Shown in pieces: positions 24,801 through 40,360 of a stretch of DNA of 64,000 bases (the stretch's first letter is position 1; each line of letters opens with the position of its first letter). The notes beneath the pieces are model-generated. The model was not told the DNA's origin. It did no database searches and was given only the letters and a program-made list of their open reading frames with translations. Location: assembly GCA_963965975.1 (NCBI GenBank), contig OZ014417.1, forward strand, positions 6,057,821 through 6,121,820, read 5' to 3'. This DNA comes from Xestospongia bergquistia (lineage: Eukaryota; Porifera; Demospongiae; Haplosclerida; Petrosiidae). Made by a program: the position numbers and the translations under genes.

Positions 24801-27800
24801 TTTTATAATATTGATATGATGAATTACCTACTTGCAATTGTCAATAAGCATCAAATATACTGCTAATTTTTATTAATAGATATCAATGAATGTTCACAAA
24901 ACATATGTCAAATTCAGTGTACTAATACTAAAGGATCATACATCTGCTCCTGTGATACATCAAGTGTCCTTGCTACTGATGGAATTCATTGCTTAGGTAG
25001 ATAACAAAGGTCTATGATAAAAAACATCGTCAAAAACTTAAATTGTGATAAGCATATTAGTCTTCCAATAACTCTCTTTGTGTATCCATAAAGGGTTTTG
25101 TACACTGTAAAAAATGATTGGTTGATTTAACCATTATTTGGTTATACAGGTTGCAATTACAAACTTATTTTTGTTAGAAAAGTAAGCATAATACTGTTTT
25201 CATTACTAATGCCCTACTGTTTATGTAGCTACATAACCATTAATTAAATAATACATTAGTAATCAAAGTAGTATTACTTAGTTACTTATTACATATGCAA
25301 CCCACATAACCATGTATTGGTTAAATTAACTAATCAATTTTTACAGTGTAATGATCACATAAGGCATGTAAATTATGTTCTACAATAGAGTACATAATTA
25401 AAAAAGTATTGTATTACTAACACTTTTTTCTGCATAGGAGCTATTCAAGACATGACCTTTTCACAACTCACCAGTACACACTGCATAATAACATGGAATC
25501 CTCCATTTCAATACATGCAATATGGAAGTTTTTATGGTTACATAGTGATGTGTAATATATCAAATACTAACACTACAATAGCATCAGACATCACTCAGAA
25601 ATTGAATGTGTCTGTATTATTGCTAAAACCTTTTACTTCATATTTTTGCTGTGTCACACCTCAATGGACAAATAATGGAAAAGGAAAAACACAGTGTGTT
25701 AGATTTACTACATTACAAGATGGTAAATGACAGACTAACTATTATTAATTAAGTTATAACTTACCAATTTAGCTCCTAATGATTCTCCAGTAAATGTTAC
25801 AGTCAGTGTTGTTAATTCTTCATCTCTTCAAATTCTGTGGAAGCCTCCATTGATACCTAATGGTGTCATTACTGACTATACTCTGTATATCAACTATACT
25901 AATGGTAGTGAGATATCTACTAGAACTATAGATAGTCAGTTCACATTATATCTACTGGAGGGACTGACACCCTATCAACAAGTAGGAGTAAGTCTCTCAG
26001 CTACAAATAGTGGAGGAGAAGGACCTCAGTCAGACTATGTCTACAATATAACTGAACAGTCAGGTTAGATTGATGGGTGGATTAATATACATACAAAAAG
26101 AATAGATAGATGAAAAGTGCTTATAAAAATATTTATTTCATATGGTGAATTATAGAGCCAGGCACCATACATCATTTGACTCTCAATGTGCTATCTAATT
26201 CATCTGTCAACATTTCATGGAAACCACCATTGTTGTCAAATGGAATTATTTTATACTACTACATCAGTATTAGGAGTTTGACAGAAAATCAATTTGTCAT
26301 ATTTAATCCTGAAGAAAACGTATACACAATAAACAATCTGAGTTGGTTACATCATCAATTATATTTGTTATAATTTATATACTATTTATAGTTCCTTATA
26401 CTCCATATGAAGTTAATGTCTCTGCAGTTACTATTGCTGGTATAGGAAAACCTTTGCATAAAATATTTTTTACTAAAGAGACGGGTAAATAAAGAAACAA
26501 GCTTATAAATAATAATTATAATATTATTATGAAATTAAGTCATACTGTTTACAAATTGTTTATTATTATGTAGTCCCCAGAGTGGCTCCAAACATTGAGG
26601 TAGCACAGAGAGTTTCCTCAACTGAAATAATCATAAAAATAAAACCACTAACACTAGAAGAGGGGAGAGGAATTTTGACAGGATATTCCTTTAATCTGAC
26701 CAAATCAATAGATCATTGTGTTGTGGTTGACATGAACAAATTATTAATAGATACTGTTAATACTTCAATTAAAGTAGGAAATCTGGATCCACTCTCAAAA
26801 TATTGTTTGTCAGTGTCAGCACAAACTAAAGAAGGACATGGTTTGGAATCTCAAAATATATTAATTCCTGGTTAGTTTAGTTATAAGTATAACTAAAAAT
26901 TTTACATCATAGCCTTGAAGTGTATGACAGCAAACAGATTGTTATGTATATCAATGGATTGGATAACTGTTATCTGTGGATAGTAAGTTATATAATAATA
27001 ACAAATATTATAATACAGTTTATTATTATAATAGCTAAATAAAACTGAAAGTAAACTCACTGAGATTACTCAAGTCATAATTACAGTATTGAATAATGTC
27101 TGTTATTGTTCAATAACTTCAGACTACATATCAGATAACACTTTACAATGTGACAATGAACATACAATACAATTGATTGCAAGATTATCTGCTATATCTA
27201 ATTTCACAACATCACAACTATTGACTATATTACAAAATTGGACAAGAGTTTCTTCAGAAATAGTAGTTGATGGGCAGGCATTAACAGTGATATCAGTTTA
27301 TTTTCTGTCAAATAATTCAATGCCAATACTCACTAGTGGCACTACAAAAGACAAAGTGATTTTATTCAGTACAATTGGTTCTGCTGGTGGCTTGTCATTT
27401 TTTCTTTGTCTTTGTTGCATAATAATATCAGTTTGTATTTTTAAGAACTTTAAATCAAACAGAAATTACGAATTAAAACCAAGGTTTGTCTTTCAAAACA
27501 AGTTAAAACAATGACGATGTCATTACAATATATACAGAGGACATAAAATGAAAGGAAGAGATGATGACAATGAACATTATTACTATTTTGTAGAAGAAAC
27601 AAAGCTTCATGATGAACAGTACTTTGTACATGATAACAATGATATTTCTCCAAATAGGTAATCAGATATTTATCACAAAATGATATTTAATATGGAGTTT
27701 TAAAAGTTTTGTAGATTCTAAAGCCTGTTATGATGACATAATACTAACTGAAAATTCCAAAAAAAAGTATGTAGGATATTGTATGTGATCATGATGTGAG

Positions 27801-29227
27801 TAAATTGCGGTGTACCTGTTTTCAATATTTTGAGTAATATTACTAGCAATTGCATTGCATATTGTCATTTGTTAGGCCACTAATCCCTACAAAATTAAGT
27901 CAAGGAAAAGTAAAGGATAGCAGTTGTACAAGTACAGCTACTAGTGTTTTTGATTCTCCTACTATTACTTGTACAGAAATAAGGCAAGTAAATAAACTCT
28001 CATGTTGTCCTTACAAATGTTAAATGCCATGGTATAATTATAGTATACTTCAGAGTACCCAAAAGAAACCAACTCCTACTGTTCCTTCTCCTAAGAAAGC
28101 AAGGTAAACCAGTCATATATAATGATGACAACACTGTACATATATGCTATAGTAAACATGGAGCCTCAGATGTAAAAAATTGTGAAATGTCATACAATTA
28201 TAGTTATGGCAAAGGAATGACTTCGCAAAGGAAACCAAATCCTCCAGTTCCTCCTCCTAAGAAAGCAAGGTAAACCAGTCATATATAATGATGACAACAC
28301 TGTACATATATGCTATAGTAAACATCGAGCCTCAGATGTAGAAAATTGTGAAATGTCATACAATTATAGTTATGGCAAAGGAATGACTTCGCAAAGGAAA
28401 CCAAATCCTCCAGTTCCTCCTCCTAAGAAAGCAAGGTAAACCAGTCATATACAATGATGATATATATTGTGCACATATAACTATAATAAACATGGAGCCT
28501 CAAATATAAAAAACTTTGAAATGTCATACAATTATAGTTATGGCAAAGGAATGACTTCGCAAAGGAAACCAAATCCTCCAGTTCCTCCTCCTAAGAAAGC
28601 AAGGTAAACCAGTCATATACAATGATGATATATATGGTGCACATATAATTATAATAAACATGGAGCCGCAAATATAGAAAACTTTGAAATGTCATATAAT
28701 TGTAGTTATGGCAAAGGAATGCATGCACAAAAGCAACCAATTCCTCCTGTTCATCCTCCTAAGAAAGCAAGGTAAACCATGTAATAATGATGACATACAC
28801 TGTACATGGAGCCTTCGACATAAAACATTTTGATATTCATTACACTTATAGTTATGGCAAAGGAATGACTTCAGAAAGAAAACCAATTCCTCCTGTTCCT
28901 CCTCCTAAGAAAGCAAGGTAAACCAGTCATATATAATGATGATATATATTGTACACATATACCATAGTAAACATGAATTCTCAGATGTAGAACATGTTGA
29001 AATGTCATACAATTATGGTTATGGCAAAGGAATGCATGCACAAACAAAAGCACTTCCTCCTATTCCACCTCCTAAGAAAACAAGGTAAATTAATCATATG
29101 CAATGATGACATATACTGTATAATATACTGTAGCAAACATGGAGCCTCAGATGTTGAACATTTTGAAATGTCACATAATCATAGTTATGGCAAAAACATG
29201 TCTGCACAAAAGCAAGGAGTACCTTAG
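21896..29227 (+). CDS. Gene C: EMI, 16 EGF, calcium-binding EGF, 4 FN3, single-pass receptor-like protein
   Basis: Predicted exons: 21896-21945 (signal peptide), 21997-22116 and 22363-22457 (EMI, ends LQLQCCSGYGP), sixteen 96-bp EGF exons from 22511 to 24793, 24880-24996 (DINEC-type EGF), 25438-25722 (FN3-1), 25773-26063 (FN3-2), 26156-26341 and 26392-26484 (FN3-3), 26574-26870 (FN3-4), 26921-26982, 27035-27483 (juxtamembrane domain and membrane helix), 27538-27657, 27707-27766, 27876-27987, 28054-28103, then repeated tail exons to the TAG at 29225. All junctions are GT-AG, phases agree, and the sum (4566 nt) is an exact multiple of three. Many Asn-X-Ser/Thr sites lie in the FN3 region. The tail holds a YDDI motif and repeated PxxPxK motifs but no kinase. 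I infer a cell-surface adhesion, scavenger or recognition receptor signalling through SH3/SH2 adaptors. The ligand is unknown. Some small exons (26921, 27707 and the tail) are less certain. Confidence 0.85.
22511..24793 (+). repeat. Tandem array of 16 EGF exons with minimal introns (gene C)
   Basis: Each unit is a 96-bp exon plus a short intron, 145 bp in most units (49-bp intron) and 148 bp where the intron is 52 bp. Exon starts: 22511, 22659, 22804, 22952, 23097, then every 145 bp to 24547, and 24698. Each exon is phase 1-1 and encodes 32 residues with six cysteines (C-x3-C-x5-C-x5-C-x-C-x8-C). Introns are as similar to each other as exons are. The block 23822-24256 is repeated at 24257-24691, a three-unit (435-bp) higher-order repeat. 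The last unit and the first differ most. Confidence 0.92.
25103..25348. mobile_element. 246-bp MITE with TA target duplication, absent from gene D
   Basis: Terminal inverted repeats of about 50 bp begin CACTGTAAAAA on both ends. TA flanks each side (25101-25102, 25349-25350). The matching intron of gene D has the empty site with a single TA at about 54743. It has no coding capacity. TA duplication fits Tc1/mariner-type or similar transposition. Confidence 0.88.
28054..29227 (+). repeat. Tandem tail exons with Pro-rich motifs (gene C)
   Basis: After a leading short exon (28054-28103) come exons 28153-28269, 28319-28435, about 28538-28603, 28706-28771, 28852-28917, 28968-29084 and the terminal 29134-29227. 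Full units are 117 bp (39 codons, phase 2-2), typically with a 49-bp intron, and carry a Tyr-rich part (SYNYSYGKGM) followed by PPVPPPKKAR, which fits the class II SH3 ligand pattern PxxPx(K/R). In three units the normal acceptor AG is lost, but an internal acceptor TATAG or TGTAG before TTATGGC keeps the frame and gives a 66-bp short form. Confidence 0.75.
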
Positions 29228-32200
29228 GTTCTCCCTTTCCTCCAAATATGTCAGGTGACTAAAATTTATTTCTCAATTTGTTATAACTTTAAAAACTGCT
29301 AAATGCTGCAAATTCCATAGCTAAATAACAGTTTTGTCATAACGATAATTACAATGAACTTTAATATTCAATGTCAAAGAAGTGCTAGTAAACTAGCAAT
29401 ATAATTCAGTAGAATTACTGAATATGTGATATGAAGATGTTTTTGTTCTTATTATTGATACATATAATAGTCTCTTCTCTTGCTTCTTTGCTGATGCCAT
29501 GCATGTAAGACGTGTGGCTCATTTATTGTCATTTTTAGGTTGTGGCTATCTTAGGCTTGTTTACAGGTATGCATTTCAATGACAACAGCAATTGTTCATT
29601 AGCTTTGACATCTGCAGAAATCATACACTGATGTCTATGATAATAGGTAGAAAGATCTAAAGATCTGCTTGCACCTTTCTATTGAACTAGACATGAAATG
29701 TGCTATTTATTTATCCTAACTGGTTTGACATACAGCAATAATTATTAGCATTTACTACATGAGTAATACAACAATCAATGTAGCTGATCAATCTTTAATA
29801 ATTGTTGTATAAAAGTTAGTTTTATTATCTACTTTCAAATATGAAGCTAGTCTGCTTGAGTCCTAAGTACCTCAAACTATATTAGTAATATCCTGGGATT
29901 AAATTCCATTGGATGGCTGCATTTAAGTAATCCAGTATACATATATACCACAAATCATCTTGGGACTATCCTGAAATTACCACACCATGAATGCATAGGG
30001 CAATGTGTCCAAAACAGTATACTTAGTCCATCGTTGTACTATAGTGGCTTAAGAACACATTGGTCCATTGTGTCTGAGTGCCTCAGCATACCTTGATACT
30101 ATCCAGGGATAAACGCACCATAGATGGATGTGGGCCATTGTGTCTGGGATTCTCAGGAAATTCTGGTACTATAGCACGATATCCACACCCATATCCTTGG
30201 CATTCTTATACTATATAAAACCACAGTATAGATCCATGAGCCCATTATGTTCAGGAAAATAACACGGATGCATTAGATATTAATGTGGTCATCTGGGTTA
30301 GTAAGGGATATCCTGAGATACTTATGACACCAGAAATACTCAGATACAATTGGTTTGTGCATCCATGGTGTGGTCATCCCAGGAGAGTGCCAGGATATCC
30401 CAAGGAACTTAGGACACCCAGAAAACAAAGGATACTCACACCATTGACTTTTGTTACCATTACTTGATAGAGTGAGGCAACTCTAAATACTAAATAATAT
30501 TAGAGAAATGTCTATCACCATATCATATATGGAAGAGATAATATTTTGTTATATATTTTAAAAGACCTGATTTGTTTAGTGATTGCTTACATGATTGATG
30601 TAAGTGATATAAAATTGTTAGTGTTAAATATTGAGTAAAGTCTAAATGTGACCGGATAATGACAAGATGTCATTAAACATTATGATTCTATAAAATAAAG
30701 ACACCTGCATGGTGACTTCCTAGTGGGTGTCTTTAGTCTTTTCAGCCTCAATTGATTTGAATCAAATAAATTAACTATAACTACTAACATGTTAAGTGTT
30801 AACATTCATATGCTGTTTCGTATTGAGTTAGAGATATACCAAATTCCATCAACTTTTGGCATCATCACTAGGGCCTTCTATTTTTCAAACTCACACATAT
30901 GTCTACTAATATATTCCATATAGATATTACAAACACACAATTAACAACTGACTTTTTGGCTCCTCTTTGTAAATTAATCTCCACTAACTGTCCTAATCCT
31001 GCTTCCTGCAATATTTTAAATCCTACAATTGCTCCTTGCTTATTACCCCTTGATTAAAATTTCTTTTAATGCAACAGTGCATTTAGATATAATACTTTGT
31101 CAGGTAGTAATAGTGAAAATGATGCTAGTCCTTGCCCTGATCTTTGTGGCTGTAGTCCTTAAAGTACTATGGGGAATCTTTTTCAATTTCTAAAGAGGTG
31201 TGAAGTAACTTATAGCATCATACCCATAAAGTCTTACTGATAAAGGTCTATTTTTCCTTCTTTGTCTGCAAAGTGTCAATGAAGTATTGTCTGAGTACCA
31301 TCTTGTGCTTAAAATTAAAGTTTACTTCTAATTACACTTATGAATTCTTAATTAAATTGTGACTTGATCTCTAATACAATTTTTGTTACATCCTGGTTAG
31401 TTTAATCCATGAATGTCTAAAATGAACTAAAATAAAATATCTATCATAATACTACTAACTAAATTCCATTGAAGCTTGTCTTCCTCAACATGTATTTTAT
31501 ACAGTTTTCTCACAACTTTCTAAAAAAGCAACATAAAAATAACTCACTCAAATAATGAATTGTTTTACTTTAACTTCTGGAAAAATCTTTGTGTTGAACA
31601 TTTTAGAACAATTTGAATCACATGGGGTATTTTCAAATACTTTCTTCAACATCCAACTATTTTTCTGCATAAATGATTGGCCAGCAAGTGATGCATTCTA
31701 CTGGATGTTAATGGAAGTATTACACAAACAAAGCAAGAAAACAAAACAATCTGTTTTTTTATTAATACTTGTATGTCTATCTGTCTGTCAGTTTGTATAA
31801 TATTATGTAAAAAATAATATATATAAATGATATATATTTTTATTGGATCAGTTTCAGAACCAATATATGGAAACATGGCTGAATGAGGACACCCTAGCCA
31901 ATTACATCACATATCACTTTACACACAATTGAAGAATATGCCTACATTGACAGTGATACTATCCACAGTCTATATGTGTAGTATCTAATACCTGTAGATA
32001 TAGTAATATGAGATATCATTGAATAGAATGATGTGTTTATGAGTAGTGTGATAAACAGACACAAATAAATCAAGCAGTAAGAATAAAGTTAACTGACCTG
32101 TACTCTATAGAAAATTACAATCTGTAACATTGATAGAACATTTTACAACATTTTATGGAGTAGACTCTTACAAATATTCCACAGACTAGTGCCAGTATAT

Positions 32201-32832
32201 TAAGCTCAGTTCATTCCTTGCGTCATAAAAGGAGTGAGATTTTGCCTAACCAATTGTAAAACTCAGTATAAATCAGTGACACTCAGAAAGAAAACACAAC
32301 ATTAATTATAACACAGTCTTACAAATTCTTCATTATCGAGGAGTTAGAACATAAACCTAATAATAATATTCTATACCAGTGACACTTGTGAACTAGAAAC
32401 ATATCACTTTTGTAAGGTAGAATGAGAGACACTCAATCCTTCATTGATTCCTGCAGTATCATATCAGTATTTAAATTTTGGCAGCAAAGTGTACATGTTC
32501 ATGTGAGTTGTAGTATACTGACTCAGTATACTACCGGTAGAGTTGTAGTATACTGAGTTAGTACATTCTATTATTCAAAAGCGAAGAATTTTTGTTATTA
32601 AATTATTATTAATTTCTTAATTCTAATTCCTTACGGAGTATCTGTACAGTTGCATATCTACAGATGAGGATCTCTCAAGTATTTGTATAGAACTCAAGTA
32701 CAAAGGAAAATATAACTCTACTTCTTATTGATGATCCATCTACTACTCTCTGAAGTACATTATTTAGACTGTATTGATGCTTTGAGAAAGGGATAAATTA
32801 AGTGGTATATATTCTCTCTAACCTATTAATAT
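29228..32832. other. 3' flank of gene C
   Basis: No supported gene. AATAAA-like signals exist but none is clearly the poly(A) site. The stretch 29890-30440 is built of degenerate, partly inverted short repeats with a higher GC content. On the minus strand, about 30830-31060 can be read without stops for roughly 60 codons (contains AIVGFKILQEAGLGQLVEIN), possibly an exon remnant of another gene. A plus-strand frame at 31555-31800 recurs at 60629 with an in-frame 12-bp deletion. A 25-bp palindrome lies near 32510-32534. Confidence 0.4.
29890..30440. repeat. Degenerate short-repeat block
   Basis: Phrases such as ACTATCC.GGGATAAA, CACCATGGATG and GTGTCTGAGT..CTCAG recur in loose direct and inverted order. 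The block is present in both duplication copies (about 58930-59510 in copy 2). It may be an old tandem or fold-back repeat. Confidence 0.5.
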
Positions 32833-36833
<4,001 letters not shown>

Positions 36834-37102
36834 TTAATTATGTGCTAAGGATTTATAAATACTACAATAAATATAATAGATACTAAAAAAGATTTATACA
36901 TGCATATGGGAAATTTATAAGTGATGTTACAGATTTATAAAGACTGTAAAATTCAAGAATTTTTTTTATAAAATTCTAATATCATTTATAAATTCCCATG
37001 TGCATTTATCAATCTCTTTTCGTATTCATTGTATTTACTGTAGTATTTATAAATCTCTGTTCGAATTTGTTATATTTATCATAGTAGTTACCACATAATT
37101 AA
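36834..37102. mobile_element. Fold-back MITE
   Basis: The two halves are reverse complements over much of their length. The ends are TTAATTATGTG and CACATAATTAA, and inside GGATTTATAAATACTAC pairs with GTAGTATTTATAAATC near 37050. No coding capacity. TTAA at both ends would suit piggyBac-type insertion, but AT-rich chance is possible. Confidence 0.65.
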
Positions 37103-37483
37103 CACAGCACACACTGTCACACAGTCAGCAAAGTGAGGTAATATATTATAATACACACACAGAGAGACAGTTGTAGAAGCATGCATGTATAAACACAAGA
37201 CACAGTAAAACAAAGTGAGGCATTGCTGGTGTATGTGTAGTGTATGTATAATGTATGTATGTGTATGTATCTTGTTATCAGGATTGTGTGTGTGTTTGTG
37301 GTTTCTTGCTATTATGGGTAGGTAAGTATGAGTGTTTGTGGTTTCTTGATATCAGGATTGTGTGTGTGTTTATGGTTTCTTGTTATCAGGAGTAGATAAA
37401 TATAATTATATATAAATAATATAGTACATGATATAGTACCTGAAAAATGCAATGAAGTCTGAATATTGAGTAACATTTCAGGG
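37103..37483. other. Spacer with simple GT-rich repeats
   Basis: Contains short repeats of GTATGT and two copies of a phrase with TGTTTGTGGTTTCTTG. The 3' end of the piggyBac element should lie here or further left, but I could not place it. Confidence 0.35.
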
Positions 37484-38849
37484 TTGATTGTAGTGAAGTT
37501 TAGTATGGTAAATCTCAAAACATTTGTGTAGATGTAAAGGTGTTTTGCATATCTTACATCGTACTTGAGTTTGTGATTTCTTTTTACCTCTAGCCCTACA
37601 TACTTCACATTGCAAACGGCCACTTGATGGAGTTGTTTTGGGGATTCGTTTCGAGAAAAGTCTCTCAGTCATTCTCAGTGGTATTTCTCGATTTACACAA
37701 AACCATTTTTCAGGTCGAGGAGTGTGTCCTTCAAGAAGTTCTTTCGCTACTGCTACCCAAAAGTCTAAGTGAGTCATTTGTTTCTCAGCAGCTATATTAT
37801 ATAGTATCCATGCATTCACGATATTCAGGTCTATTAGATGAAAGAAGACTCGTTTCCACCATTTCAGTGTCCTATTTCAATACTACAATAATCTGTGAGT
37901 GCTATATAATTGGCTAACCTATGTGAATAGCCATAAGACTGTAACATTTGATCACTAAGATCAACCCCACCCATGTATTGATTATAGTCATCTATCATCA
38001 CAGTTTAGTTATTTCTTCAATACCAGTGTGAGCACTTCTTGTTCACCTCTGTTTGACTAACATATCATCATTGTGAAATGTAGACAATATACTAACCATT
38101 CTATTGTCCATCCACTGCAGGCATATAATTTCTCCATCATTAATTGTTTCACTATATACTTCAACTATAAGCTAAGTTACAGTTATGCATTTTACATTGT
38201 ATTCTATGGACCTTTTCCTGGCTTTTCTGACTTGAAGTTATCAGATAGACCCCTTCTGTCACACCTAACTGTGCCACAGCATTCAAAGCCATGCCTGTGA
38301 AGGTCTGAGAAGAGTGTGGGAGAGGTATAAAAATTGTCCACATAAATATGGAACCCTTTGTTATTTAGGTCAGAGAGTAGAGACATCACACGTTATGAGC
38401 TAGGCATTGCTCAGAAGATGCATTTCGTTCTTTTCCCATATATAAGGTGTATTATGTATGTATATGTCATGTTAATCTTACCTGTGTATAGGTGGAAATT
38501 CCACACATAACCAGTACGGGAGTCAGCAGCCACCCAGACTTTGATCCCCCACTTAGTCAGCTTCTTTAACATATACTAAATCCAGCTAAGTTTCCCTTTG
38601 AACCCTATCATACTCTCATCCACAGATAATTTTTTAGGTGTGTAGGTTTTTTTGAAAGCTCCAACAATGAGATCCAGTAGAGGGCGAATTTTATACAACT
38701 TATTGTAGTTGTTGGTACATCGTTCTGGCACTTTAGTTGAAAGCATTTAGGTGCAAATATTTCATTAATAACTCAAATCTTCGGCTAGACAAAATTGCTG
38801 TGAATGACTCATTGTAAAATGGCCACTTCGTACTCCAGTAAGATCTAAT

Positions 38850-39090
38850 TATATGTACTTTGAATAATAGTACTTTGTGTATTTCTAATTACAAATGCTT
38901 AAAAGTTATTTCACACTGATAAAAAGAGCTAATAAAATTCATAGTCATTTAGCTAATAATCTGTGCTTTGAATAATAGTACTTTGTGTATTTCTAATTAC
39001 AAATGCTTAAAAGTTATTTCACACTGACAAAAAGAGCTAATAAGATTTATAGTCATTTAGCTAAAGAGCTAATAAGATTCATAGTCATTT
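38850..39090. repeat. Tandem duplication inside the piggyBac remnant
   Basis: A unit of about 110 bp containing GTACTTTGTGTATTTC occurs twice with few differences, followed by two copies of a 31-bp sub-piece (AAGAGCTAATAAGAT..TTTAGCTA). Confidence 0.85.
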
Positions 39091-39146
39091 AGCTAGTAAA
39101 GGTAATAACCTGTACTTTACAATGAAAGCTTTCACATTCATATTCT

Positions 39147-39240
39147 TTGGTAACAATATTCATTCTCTGGTAATAATTTATATAAAAATTGAATATAATT
39201 TTAATAATTATATAATAAACATTATTACCAGAGAATGAAT
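39147..39240. repeat. Hairpin
   Basis: TATTCATTCTCTGGTAATAA is repeated as its reverse complement about 50 bases later, making a hairpin with an AT-rich loop. Confidence 0.85.
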
Positions 39241-40109
39241 ATAATTAGCCTTTTTATATAATTACCTCAAAGTTGGATAACCAACAACACCCATTGTTAT
39301 AATTATTGCCAAGAAAGGATTAACTTCATTTCTGGCCATAGGGTTTTTTCTCTAGTCGTTACCACGTGCATGACGATGCATATTGAGGTATTCCTCAGAT
39401 GATGCAAACTCTTGTTCAGCAAATCGGACTGTCTCAGTAAAAATGAGGTCTTTCACTTCAGAAGTAAAAAAAAACTGATTGAAAACTCCAAAAGTGTGTG
39501 CATGGTGCTATCAGTGATGCCTGGTACAGCAGTAAATACATGTACTATAAAAGATTATTATTATTTACAATTTCTGTGTAATAACTATATATTATATAAG
39601 TACCTACCAGGTTTACAAGTAGGATGTGTTTGGTCTCGTTGTTGATGACAAGGACCTATAAGTACTTGCTCAGGAGTAACAGTACTGATAGGTATAACTG
39701 CTGAGAACATTTCAGCTAAAGTAGGTGTAGGCATAGTAGGAAGTGAGTACATGGGGTAGAAGAATGGAATGGGGGGAGCTGGTGTTGGCAGAGTATTAGC
39801 ATCAGGTATAGGAATATTGTGGCTAATGGAATGTTCATTATCTGAATCGGGTGGGGCTAGTACTTGCAAGGTGATATCATCAGGTACAGAAGTGTAGTTC
39901 ACTCGGGATCAGCAGGTAACCGCTCGTTTCTTCTGTTAGATTGAGCCATGGCCAGTTAAATCGAATACAGTAATATGCTTTCACAACTTTAGCTCGCGTT
40001 TTACAAAAAAAAGTTGCTTGGCAGGTGTTCATAGTGGCAGATGCAAATTTGCATCTGCGCCAGAGTTCGAACCGCCCGGGTGGATGCATCCTCGTGCGTC
40101 AAGGGTTAA

Positions 40110-40360
40110 AATAGGGGTGCACAGACCGCGCGCTACGCGCAAACTTTTTAACCCTGATAAAATTCATAACTAGTTATTAATCATAAGTTCACCCTTTTAA
40201 TTGTAAGGTGTGGCTGCAAGAATTTGCTATGAATATACTTAAAGTAATAATTATGTACCACAGGGTGTGACTGAATGATTGACTATGAATATTATTATAG
40301 AATAATAAGGAGGGGTGCATGTGCACCCCCCTAGATCCTCCAGTGGCCTTTTTAAAAGCA
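40110..40360. other. Junction DNA between piggyBac and fragment F
   Basis: Contains a locally GC-rich stretch (GACCGCGCGCTACGCGC) and a short palindrome of the GGGTGCATGTGCACCC type near 40313. No gene. Confidence 0.4.

Larger units (their letters stand above)
15490..32832 (+). repeat. Segmental duplication, copy 1
   Basis: Sequence from about 15490 matches that from about 46108 in the same orientation, with high identity through introns and flanks. It contains the Mutator-like element, about 4.6 kb of upstream DNA, gene C and about 3.6 kb of 3' flank. Its true right end is unknown because the partner copy is cut by a retrotransposon at 61915. Confidence 0.9.
37484..40109 (-). pseudogene. 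Decayed piggyBac transposon with transposase remnant
   Basis: Read on the minus strand, the right boundary is TTAA at 40106-40109 followed by CCCTTGACGCACGAGG, a piggyBac-type end, with a 22-bp palindrome just inside at 40037-40058. The coding remnant begins near 39950 (starts MAQSNRR), has a Pro-rich N-terminal part, then matches the piggyBac DDE domain: SVDESMIGFKGK near 38620, KWGIKVW.ADSRTGY near 38540, YVDNFYTSPTLFSDL near 38340, GGVDLSDQ near 37950. A C-terminal Cys-rich zinc-binding end (CEVC..CKIC) ends at about 37484. Several stops and frameshifts break it, including an in-frame stop near 38745 and internal duplications at 38850-39090. The left end of the element was not found. Confidence 0.85.

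Noticed and set aside
27538-27766. ITAM or ITIM in the tail (YYFV and YDDI)
   Set aside because: The spacing between the two Tyr motifs is too long for an ITAM and the -2 residues do not fit an ITIM. Only a generic SH2-type site can be suggested.
21896-29227. Receptor tyrosine kinase of the EGF-FN3 type
   Set aside because: No kinase motifs (glycine loop, HRD, DFG) follow the membrane helix in C or D. The tail ends at a stop after the Pro-rich repeats.
37312-37623. 103-codon minus-strand frame overlapping the piggyBac 3' end
   Set aside because: It is a different frame from the recognisable Cys-rich transposase end and is rich in simple-sequence translation.
40059-40085. tRNA B-box-like GGTTCGAACTC on the minus strand
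   Set aside because: No cloverleaf or A box is visible, and the sequence lies inside the piggyBac terminal region.
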